Shown: positions 10,382 through 17,511 of the stretch, piece by piece
Numbering within the stretch: the first letter of the stretch is position 1
Layout of the letters: each line of letters begins with the position of its first letter
Assembly: GCF_900635155.1 (NCBI RefSeq)
Contig: NZ_LR134002.1
Location: 2,161,001 to 2,225,000 of the forward strand
Source: Streptococcus sanguinis
GTDB lineage: Bacteria > Bacillota > Bacilli > Lactobacillales > Streptococcaceae
Length of the DNA stretch: 64,000 nt
Direction: 5' to 3'
Program-made: the position numbers and the translations under genes
The notes under the pieces: model-generated
Database searches by the model: none
What the model saw: the letters and a program-made list of their open reading frames with translations, nothing else
Told to the model about the DNA's origin: nothing

Positions 10382-10484
10382 AAAAATCCAGAAAAAGAAA
10401 AAACAGCGGAAGAAACTTAACTTCTAACAAGTTAGGTCTCTTCTGCTGCTCTATTATCAGATTTGCAAAATATATTCTGTCGAT

Positions 10485-10865
10485 TTAAAGAGGCTTAGCG
10501 TTTTTTAGTTTGACTGAGCAAGCTCGGTGCTTTTCAAGGCCGTTCTGCTTAGTATAGCCTGGCCGGTACTTGCTCTTAGGAATCTTGCACTCATTCTCCA
10601 GCAAAAACAGCGAGTGATACTGCTGAACATTCTCATCGCACTCCTCGCACCAGCGCTGATCCTCCGGATCCCAAAAAATTGTCATTAAATCACTACGGCT
10701 CTTATACAAAGGTGACTGCTCTTCCATCTGCAGCCAGCGGTTTTTATAATATTTAAGGGCTTCATAATAATCATCGAAGTGCTTCTTTGCAATGACATCT
10801 ACTTCCCAGCCATCCAGGAACCACCACGGTTCATAGTCCCCGTACATCTCAATTACACAATACAT
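10485..10865 (-). CDS. DUF1033 family protein
   Basis: A 126-residue cytosolic protein of the DUF1033 family, starting MYCVIEMYGDYEPWWFLDGW; the aromatic-rich N terminus and the WDPEDQRWCEECDENVQQYHS segment with paired Cys (CEEC) are characteristic. The start is set by homology and by an AGAGAGGAC ribosome site; a 22-codon upstream extension is unlikely. Streptococci commonly keep this gene directly upstream of comGA, but it has no cin-box of its own here and its role is unknown. Confidence 0.82.
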   Translation of the reverse strand: MYCVIEMYGDYEPWWFLDGWEVDVIAKKHFDDYYEALKYYKNRWLQMEEQSPLYKSRSDLMTIFWDPEDQRWCEECDENVQQYHSLFLLENECKIPKSKYRPGYTKQNGLEKHRACSVKLKNAKPL

Positions 10866-10946
10866 ACTCGTCCTCTCTTTGTACCGTATATTATATATGA
10901 ATTTTTTGACGAACAAAACTATTTTGCTCAAAATCAGAAAACAATA

Positions 10947-10978
10947 TAAAAACCCCTTTTAACCAAAGATTAAAAGGG
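10947..10978 (-). terminator. Intrinsic terminator after the alcohol dehydrogenase gene
   Basis: Perfect 9-bp stem CCCTTTTAA/TTAAAAGGG with a 7-base loop, followed on the minus strand by a T run; 26 bases past the dehydrogenase stop. Confidence 0.75.
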
Positions 10979-11003
10979 ATAGGTAAAAGACAACTTAAGA
11001 ATT

Positions 11004-12065
11004 TTATTGGACTGGAGAGAGGTCATTTTCTATAATAACCTTAATGGCATGATGGTTCGCAGCTTGGCCGAAAACCTTGAAAGCTTCTTCAATTTCACTC
11101 AACTTAAAGTAATGAGTCACTAGCTTTTCTGGCTCAATCTTATGACTTTCCAGAGCCTTTAGCAGCTGTGGAGTAGTATTGGTAGATACCAGCCCGGTCG
11201 TCACATTGATATTTCGAATCCAGAGCCGATCTAACTCAAACTCTACAGGTTTGCCATGAACTCCACAGTTAGCAATGGTTCCATCAACGGCAATGACTTT
11301 CTGACAAAGATCAAAACTGTCTGGAATCCCTACTGCTTCAATGGCTACATCAACTCCACATCCATCTGTCAAGTCAAAGATAGCCTGCACAGCTTTTTCA
11401 GCATTCGCTGAATTTACCTTATCTGTTGCCCCAAAGGCCATGGCCGTATCTAAACGATTCTCATCGATGTCAACCATGATAATCTTTGACGGAGAATAAA
11501 ACTGAGCTGTCAGCAGAGATGCGAGACCGATTGGTCCAGAGCCAACGATAGCTACTGTACATCCAGGCTCTACTTTACCTTTTAAAACTCCTATTTCATA
11601 AGCTGTTGGCAGGATGTCTGACAGCATGACTAAGGCTTCATCTGATAAATCAGATGGTGTGTGATAGAGAGTATTATCCGCATGGGGCACACGCAGATAC
11701 TCAGCTTGAGTTCCGTCAATCAAATGCCCGAAAATCCATCCACCTTCATCTTCACAATGGGCGTAGATACCTTTCTTGCAATAGTAGCACTTGCCACAGG
11801 CACAAACACAGGAAATCAGAACCTTATCGCCCTTCTTGAAATTGGTTACACTGTCACCAACTTCTTCAACAATACCGATGCCTTCATGTCCTAGAATAGT
11901 ACCGCTCTTGCAGGCAGGTACGTCTCCTTTAATAATATGAAGATCAGTCCCGCAGATAGTGGTCTTTACCATACGGACAATAGCGTCTGTTGGCTTACGT
12001 ACGACAGGTTTATCAACATCTAGAAACTTGGCAAATCCCGGTTTAACATAAGTATAGGCTTTCAT
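11004..12065 (-). CDS. Zinc-dependent alcohol dehydrogenase (MDR family)
   Basis: A 353-residue medium-chain dehydrogenase/reductase. Catalytic zinc ligands C38, H60 and E61 (CGTD, GHEGIG), a structural-zinc loop with C90, C93, C96 and C104, and the Rossmann motif GSGPIG at 175-180 are all present. An acidic residue (D199/D201 in VDIDENR) at the end of the second strand suggests NAD rather than NADP. The closest match I recognise is the secondary-alcohol / isopropanol-type dehydrogenase group. It has its own terminator and is separated by about 170 bases from the polysaccharide operon. Confidence 0.85.
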   Translation of the reverse strand: MKAYTYVKPGFAKFLDVDKPVVRKPTDAIVRMVKTTICGTDLHIIKGDVPACKSGTILGHEGIGIVEEVGDSVTNFKKGDKVLISCVCACGKCYYCKKGIYAHCEDEGGWIFGHLIDGTQAEYLRVPHADNTLYHTPSDLSDEALVMLSDILPTAYEIGVLKGKVEPGCTVAIVGSGPIGLASLLTAQFYSPSKIIMVDIDENRLDTAMAFGATDKVNSANAEKAVQAIFDLTDGCGVDVAIEAVGIPDSFDLCQKVIAVDGTIANCGVHGKPVEFELDRLWIRNINVTTGLVSTNTTPQLLKALESHKIEPEKLVTHYFKLSEIEEAFKVFGQAANHHAIKVIIENDLSPVQ

Positions 12066-12151
12066 AGGATATCCTTTCTATTGTTATTTTATGATGAATG
12101 TTTTCCATTTTATTTTAACAGTTTGTGAAATAAATCTCAATCTTTTTCTTC

Positions 12152-12184
12152 AAAAAAGGTGAGACAAATATCATTTTGTCCCAC
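12152..12184 (-). terminator. Intrinsic terminator of the polysaccharide operon
   Basis: Hairpin GGTGaGACAA/TTGTCcCACC with a short loop, followed on the minus strand by TTTTTTG. It lies about 50 bases beyond the GH8 stop and closes the epimerase-to-GH8 operon. Confidence 0.75.
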
Positions 12185-12235
12185 CCTATTATCTGCATGA
12201 TCTTAAGCAAAATTTTCATCTTACTCGTTTCTGCA

Positions 12236-13342
12236 TTATAAAGTTTCTAAAGCAATCATCGTTGTCACAGCTGCGTCATAGTAATTATCTGACGGCAAAC
12301 CTTGCATGAAGAGATATTTATTCTGCTGCACCAATTTGCGGAATTCCATATTGTTATTAGCCGCATAGAATACTGGAGCAGTAAAGCTGCCAGCCTGATT
12401 ACTATTGAGAGCCTTCCCTTTCAGAGTGTAGCCCGCATAGATCTTTTCTTGACTGAGGAAGAAGTTTAACATCTTCTTCAGCATTTTTTGACTTTTTTCA
12501 TCCTTGCTTTGAGCCAGGTTGTAAGGAAGTCGGCAGGCATTATAAGAATAATAGCCATCATTTGCAGATTCAACCGTATCAGCATCAGCTGCCCGAACTT
12601 TGTCGCCTTCAACCCAGATAAAGTCTGGTATCAAACCAGTCTTATTATCAGCGCTGATTGCTTCAAGTTTGCTAAGCATGTTATCCCGGATTGTCAGCCA
12701 CTGCTTATCCTTTGTCAACTCATAGAAAGCTTGGAACTGCTGCGGCAATGTATCAGAAGTCCGCATGAGATTATAAAATTTCGATTCTGCATTTGCCCAG
12801 TTCCCAACCGTCAAAACGCCGTTACTTTCATTATAGTTATATGCCAAGACATCTTTCAGAATGGCCTGAGCCTGATCTTGGTATTCTTTAGCCTTGTCCG
12901 GCCACTGCTTAGCAGCCTGAATCAAAGCATAGGCAATGTAGAGATCGCCGTCTGTAGCATTGTTTTCGTCTTCATGATTGCTCTTTCCATCCTTAATCGT
13001 CTGTTTCCAAGACATGAGCTGGGTATCTTTCAGACGATGAGCTAGATAATATTGGTAGAGCTTTTCAAAATCAGCCGAACTGGCATCGCCTTGCTTAGCT
13101 GCATCCACAGCAATCACCATGCCATAACCCTGTGCCTCAGACAGCACAACATCTTCAGTCTTACTGTTTGTCGTCCTGATATAAGACAATTTGTCCTTGG
13201 TTACGACATATTCTTTAGACCATTGGCTGTATATCTTCTTTTTGATATTAGGAGTACTGCCCATGCGGGTGTACAACAGGATACCAGCCAAGACAGCCAG
13301 AATTGTCACAAACCAAATAAATCTTAATCTTGTTCTTTTCAC
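12236..13342 (-). CDS. Membrane-anchored glycoside hydrolase family 8
   Basis: A 368-residue protein with one N-terminal membrane anchor (about residues 8-24, no cleavage site obvious) and a GH8 domain facing outward. GH8 signatures are SEAQGYGM (E69, predicted general acid) and ATDGDLYIAYAL (D131 and D133 region). GH8 enzymes cut beta-1,4-linked glucans, chitosan or related polymers; BcsZ in cellulose and PssZ in Listeria work with a polymer synthase. Being the last gene of an operon with a processive glycosyltransferase (8 bases apart), it most likely trims or releases that polymer. The substrate is inferred, not shown. Confidence 0.85.
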   Translation of the reverse strand: MKRTRLRFIWFVTILAVLAGILLYTRMGSTPNIKKKIYSQWSKEYVVTKDKLSYIRTTNSKTEDVVLSEAQGYGMVIAVDAAKQGDASSADFEKLYQYYLAHRLKDTQLMSWKQTIKDGKSNHEDENNATDGDLYIAYALIQAAKQWPDKAKEYQDQAQAILKDVLAYNYNESNGVLTVGNWANAESKFYNLMRTSDTLPQQFQAFYELTKDKQWLTIRDNMLSKLEAISADNKTGLIPDFIWVEGDKVRAADADTVESANDGYYSYNACRLPYNLAQSKDEKSQKMLKKMLNFFLSQEKIYAGYTLKGKALNSNQAGSFTAPVFYAANNNMEFRKLVQQNKYLFMQGLPSDNYYDAAVTTMIALETL

Positions 13343-13350
13343 ACTTTCTC

Positions 13351-14661
13351 CTAACCTGCAAATCGTTTTGTTTTAACCCACTTGGTTTCTTTCCGCTTCA
13401 AAATCTTGTCCAAGATAACAGATCCTACTGCATCTAAAGAGACAACGATAAAGAGCTGAGAGTAAGTCAAATAGGACACAAGTGCCAGCCAAATCTGTTT
13501 GGTGGTCGCCTGTCCAAACTGAGAAGCCAGGGCGATATTGATTTGCAAAAGATAAAGCAAAATCATCAGAAGCCAGTTAAAGAGCATCAGCTGGACGATA
13601 TAGATATTCTGAGCATCAAAAGCGAAAGGAATCCGCACATCCGGTATAAAGAGCTGGGTAATCATCGCCGCTACATTGGCAAAGAAAACCAAGTCAGATA
13701 AGACAATCGCCAGATTGAACCAGAAGAAGATACAAGAATAATTGAACACTTCCAGTTTCACGCGCCAGTTACCACCACTAAAAAGATGTTTGAAGTTGGC
13801 AAGAACTACCTCGTAATTCCCCTTAGCCCAGCGCTTACGCTGCATGTAGTAGGACTTGAGGGTTTCTGGCTCTTGTTGGAAGGCCTCTGAGTTATAAGCC
13901 AAGGCAATCAGCTTGCCGCTCTGCATAATCTTAAAGGAAATTTCCGTGTCCTCTGTCAAGGCACCATTTTTCCAACCACCAATACTCTTAACAAACTCAG
14001 TGTTAATCAAGAAGTTCGTACCTGGAATCCGTCCAATCTTAAAGAGATGCCACATACCTACGTGGTAAACACGCTGAGTTACAACGATTTCTTGGTTGAT
14101 ACAACGTGTCAGGAAGTTCTGGTTGGCATTGCGGGTCTTGTTGCGTCCGAAAGAAGCAACGTGGCGTTCTGGATCTTCCAAAACTTTCTTGACTAGGAAG
14201 TAAAGAGCATTCTTTTCTGGCATGGCATCCGCATCATAGACACAGATATATTCACCCTTGGCCATCTTCAGGGCGTCATTCAGCACCCCTGCCTTACCTC
14301 CCGTACCAGTACGGTCTGTAATTGTAATATTGCGTCCAGCATACTCAGGCATAGCCTGAACTTTCAGCATTTCTTGATAAGTGTCATCCGAGCAGTTGTC
14401 CGCAAAGAGCAGAACTTCCACTCGGTCATGAGGATAGTCCAAGTCCAGAATGGCCTTAGTTGTCTGAGCGATAACCACATCTTCATTGTGAGCTGGGACA
14501 ACGACAGTAACCATAGGATAATGTTCCAATGGGCTGGTATCCACGTTGAAGTCACTGCGTTTCATCCAGAAATGCACGGAAGAGCATAGAATAACCAAAG
14601 CCCAAGCCAGAGACATCCAGATGGAGAACAGAGTGACAATCATAATAAGTTGACTAATCAT
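13351..14661 (-). CDS. Processive family 2 glycosyltransferase (BcsA/PgaC/PssC-like)
   Basis: The polymer synthase of the locus, 436 residues. An N-terminal membrane segment is followed by the GT2 domain: VVVPAHNE (54-61), FADNCSDDT (86-94), DAD (143-145), PGTNFLI (213-219), the catalytic TED (236-238) and QRKRW (274-278), the signature of processive beta-glycan synthases. Three or four C-terminal membrane segments form the export channel. No PilZ domain is fused. Together with a UDP-GlcNAc 2-epimerase in the same operon this points to a ManNAc- or GlcNAc-containing polymer. Start overlaps the 3' end of the preceding small gene. Confidence 0.9.
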   Translation of the reverse strand: MISQLIMIVTLFSIWMSLAWALVILCSSVHFWMKRSDFNVDTSPLEHYPMVTVVVPAHNEDVVIAQTTKAILDLDYPHDRVEVLLFADNCSDDTYQEMLKVQAMPEYAGRNITITDRTGTGGKAGVLNDALKMAKGEYICVYDADAMPEKNALYFLVKKVLEDPERHVASFGRNKTRNANQNFLTRCINQEIVVTQRVYHVGMWHLFKIGRIPGTNFLINTEFVKSIGGWKNGALTEDTEISFKIMQSGKLIALAYNSEAFQQEPETLKSYYMQRKRWAKGNYEVVLANFKHLFSGGNWRVKLEVFNYSCIFFWFNLAIVLSDLVFFANVAAMITQLFIPDVRIPFAFDAQNIYIVQLMLFNWLLMILLYLLQINIALASQFGQATTKQIWLALVSYLTYSQLFIVVSLDAVGSVILDKILKRKETKWVKTKRFAG

Positions 14662-14797
14662 GACGAGTCACCGCCCTAAAATTTTTATTGACCCGATTGT
14701 AAATAACCAGATAATAAATGAAGAGGACCAAAAAGCTAATAGCAAAAAAGATACTTAGCACCATAGAGATGATAAAAAATACTTCTGTTAAAGACAT
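14654..14797 (-). CDS. Small single-pass membrane protein, 47 residues
   Basis: An overlooked small gene between the GGDEF-like protein and the glycosyltransferase. It begins MSLTEVFFIISMVLSIFFAI, has one long hydrophobic helix (about residues 5-32) and a short basic tail RVNKNFRAVTRHD. Its start has an AGGAGG ribosome site (minus strand, bases about 14804-14809) and its stop overlaps the ATG of the glycosyltransferase by 3 bases, strong signs of real coupled translation. By position it may be a subunit of the synthase complex, as small membrane partners occur in other synthase systems. No known family is recognised. Confidence 0.72.
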   Translation of the reverse strand: MSLTEVFFIISMVLSIFFAISFLVLFIYYLVIYNRVNKNFRAVTRHD

Positions 14798-14808
14798 GTG
14801 TTTACCTC

Positions 14809-15597
14809 CTAGTATTCTACGATAATGTCGGTTTCAAGCTGACGCTCCAGATTGCTCAAAGCGTCATCAAAATTATGGAATTTGTCAATGTTTTGAGCGT
14901 TCAATTTTAAACTGCCGGACTGAAACTGAATTTTTTGGTCAGTTTTCTTATTCTCAAAGTGCATCATCGTTAAATCATCACGCACTTTCTCTTGGAAATA
15001 TTCCTTGACTTCCTGATCCAGATCTTCTACCAGAACGAGAAAGTTACCATTGGATACATAGTAAACTGTTTCTACATTCTGGAAGTCCCAGTTAAGCAGT
15101 CGTAAAATTCTCTTGAGCATCCGCTTGTACTCCCGAGAGTGAATTTGATAAAAATGATGATTGTGTGCCCAATGGACCAACAAAGCCTGAAAGGCTGGAG
15201 CTTGTTTCTGATTTACTTTCTGAACCATTTCTTCATAGGCCTCAGCAGCATCTTCACTGTCATCCTGCACTAATCCCAAGCGCTGATGGAGATAGAAATT
15301 CACTCGGCTGGTCAGCCAAGCACTGACAGGGAAGACATAAAGCAAGAAGAGAACTTGATTGTCCGGTAGGTAGGTTACATCAAAGAGCAAGATCAGAGTT
15401 GCGATAACCACACCCAGAATCATAGCCCATGTCACCAAGAGATCAGATAGGACAAAGACACTAAAAATACCTAATAAAATCAGCGCGATTCCGATATAAA
15501 ATATGTTAGCTGCAAAATTCCAACTGTAGAAAAGAATTAGTCCAATTGCCAGTACAAAGACTGCTAATGATTTTTCTAGTCCTTTTTTCCTAAACAT
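14809..15597 (-). CDS. Membrane protein with degenerate GGDEF-like domain (PelD/PssE-like)
   Basis: A 262-residue protein: four or five membrane segments in residues 10-97, a linker, then a cytosolic domain (about 110-262). The domain pattern HSREYKRMLKRILRL...VYYVSNGNFLVLVEDLD resembles a GGDEF fold in which the GGDEF loop has become SNGNF (182-186); the inhibitory-site RxxD equivalent reads Q173-N-V-E176, so neither cyclase activity nor canonical cyclic-di-GMP binding is expected. PelD and Listeria PssE are similar regulators of polymer synthases. The call rests on reading the pattern by eye; fold prediction would settle it. Overlaps the epimerase end by 8 bases. Confidence 0.6.
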   Translation of the reverse strand: MFRKKGLEKSLAVFVLAIGLILFYSWNFAANIFYIGIALILLGIFSVFVLSDLLVTWAMILGVVIATLILLFDVTYLPDNQVLFLLYVFPVSAWLTSRVNFYLHQRLGLVQDDSEDAAEAYEEMVQKVNQKQAPAFQALLVHWAHNHHFYQIHSREYKRMLKRILRLLNWDFQNVETVYYVSNGNFLVLVEDLDQEVKEYFQEKVRDDLTMMHFENKKTDQKIQFQSGSLKLNAQNIDKFHNFDDALSNLERQLETDIIVEY

Positions 15598-16747
15598 TTT
15601 TTACTCCTGTCTTAAATTCTTCTGGTCTAGCCGTTTGCTTAAAATAGTGGGCAATAGCTTGAGCAATCCGCTCAGAAGCCTTACCGTCACCATACGGATT
15701 GCTGGCTTGGGCCATTTCCTGATAGAGTGACTCATCTGTCAGCAGGGCTTCCATTGCCTCTGCTACTGCTTGAGTTTCTGTACCGACCAGCTTCAAGGTG
15801 CCGGCCTCAACTCCTTCTGGTCTCTCTGTTGTATCACGAAGTACTAGTACAGGCTTACCTAAGGAAGGTGCTTCCTCTTGTACTCCGCCTGAGTCTGACA
15901 TGATGAAGTAGCTTTTAGCTGCGATATTATGGAAATCCAACACATCTAAAGGCTCAATCAGATGAATTTTCTCATTGTCACTCAGAATTTCTCTAGCCGC
16001 ATCCTGAACTGCTGGACTCAGGTGAACGGGATAGACAATTTCCACATCATCATGGGCATCTACAATCTGCCGTAGAGTTCGAAAAACTCTTCTCATCGGC
16101 TCACCTTGATTTTCCCGGCGATGCATGGTCACTAAAATCATCTTGCGAGCTGGATCAATACGGTCAAGCACCTCGTGCTGATAATCAGCCTGGACTGTCA
16201 GCTTGAGAGCGTCGATAGCTGTATTCCCTGTTACAAAAACTGTTTCCGCCGGATGGTTTTCCTTGAGCAAGTTAGCCTTACTCTGATCCGTTGGCGCAAA
16301 ATATAAGTCGGTCAAAGAGTCGGTCATCTGACGATTCATCTCTTCTGGGAAAGGAGAGTATTTATTCCAAGTCCGCAAGCCAGCTTCTACATGGCCGATA
16401 CGAACTTGATTATAAAACGCTGCAAGACTAGCCGCAAAAGTCGTTGTCGTATCACCGTGCACCAGCATAATATCTGGCTTGTTTTCCTTTAAGATATCAT
16501 CTAGCTTATGCAAGATCTTGACAGTAATATCTGTCAGGGTTTGATTCTTCCCCATAATATCCAAATCATAATCAGGCTTAATCTTAAAAGTTTCAAGTAC
16601 CTGATCCAGCATCTGACGATGCTGAGCAGTCACAACTGTTGTTGTCTCAAACAAGTCTGCCTGCTTCTTCAGTTCAATAACCAGCGGAGCCATCTTAATC
16701 GCTTCTGGACGAGTTCCAAAAACAACCATTACCTTAATTTTCTTCAT
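15590..16747 (-). CDS. wecB: UDP-N-acetylglucosamine 2-epimerase (non-hydrolysing)
   Basis: Interconverts UDP-GlcNAc and UDP-ManNAc in the cytosol. The 385-residue product shows the family landmarks VVFGTRPEAIKMAPLV at the N terminus, VHGDTTTTFA, GHVEAGLRTW, PFPEEMNRQ, VTMHRRENQG, SDSGGVQEEAPSLGKPVLVLR and TERPEGVEAGT. Also named mnaA. First gene of the five-gene polysaccharide operon, so the polymer is likely to contain ManNAc; in Listeria the equivalent sugar supply feeds the Pss polymer. Confidence 0.93.
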   Translation of the reverse strand: MKKIKVMVVFGTRPEAIKMAPLVIELKKQADLFETTTVVTAQHRQMLDQVLETFKIKPDYDLDIMGKNQTLTDITVKILHKLDDILKENKPDIMLVHGDTTTTFAASLAAFYNQVRIGHVEAGLRTWNKYSPFPEEMNRQMTDSLTDLYFAPTDQSKANLLKENHPAETVFVTGNTAIDALKLTVQADYQHEVLDRIDPARKMILVTMHRRENQGEPMRRVFRTLRQIVDAHDDVEIVYPVHLSPAVQDAAREILSDNEKIHLIEPLDVLDFHNIAAKSYFIMSDSGGVQEEAPSLGKPVLVLRDTTERPEGVEAGTLKLVGTETQAVAEAMEALLTDESLYQEMAQASNPYGDGKASERIAQAIAHYFKQTARPEEFKTGVKNV

Positions 16748-17482
16748 TTTTCCTCACCAAAAATCAACATTGTTATATTAACTTTTTACTAAAAAATGTT
16801 TGCTTTAAGTAACCTTAGTTATTTTACCATCAAGCGTTTCAATAATCAAAGCATGAACTATTATTTTATACTTTCTTAATAGTAATTTACATGTTGGTAA
16901 CTTATTTAAGATTATTTTAATTTTCTTAACTTAACTGTAACTTAAAATTACTGAAATTTTTTGGTTTTCTCAAAAAAATAAATAAAAAGGAAAGAATTTA
17001 TAGGCTTAAAGCCCTGATTTATGCAGAATTTTGTGTTTTTTACCTATATTTTTTAATCTTTATTCATTGTAATAAAATATTATTCTATTTGTAATCTAAT
17101 TGTTTTCTACTCTTTATATTTCAAAATCCTCCCTTCATGAATGAGCTAGCTAGATAAATGCCAGCTACTGTTCTCCACAATCTTCGACTACTACCATTAA
17201 AACCAACCTCCTCTTTTTTAAAATTTCAAACCTGCCCCTCCTACTATTTTAGGATTTTTAAAATAGTATAACCTAGCGCTATCATACTACAAAAAAACCA
17301 GCTACCTCCCTGATTAAAAATAAATATGGCATCTCGCATCATAGAAAAACTGAAACAGGAAATCTTGAGTGATTCTCCTATAATAGTTTAGTCATAAAGG
17401 GGAGCTTAAAAAGCACTGCTCCTAATTATATTATAGGATAATATCTAGTGGCGGGCCAGAAATTATCGGCTACAACAAAAAT
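16748..17482. other. Long AT-rich intergenic region between rpoC and the polysaccharide operon
   Basis: About 730 bases without a convincing gene. The part next to the epimerase must hold that operon's promoter, but several AT-rich candidates exist and none stands out. Around 17130-17275 the minus strand shows a TATACT-type -10, two purine-rich ribosome-like sites (GTAGGAGGGG and AGAGGAGG) and a 10-codon frame MVVVEDCGEQ behind the second; another frame reads LWRTVAGIYLASSFMKGGF without a start. This may be a remnant of a small peptide gene. No repeats of note were seen. Confidence 0.4.
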
Positions 17483-17503
17483 CCCTCCCGATTTTCGGGA
17501 GGG
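17474..17503 (-). terminator. Intrinsic terminator of the rpoB-rpoC operon
   Basis: Stem CCCTCCCGA/TCGGGAGGG with a 3-base loop and an ATTTTTGTTG tail on the minus strand, directly after the rpoC stop. Confidence 0.85.
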
Positions 17504-17511
17504 AAAGTTCT

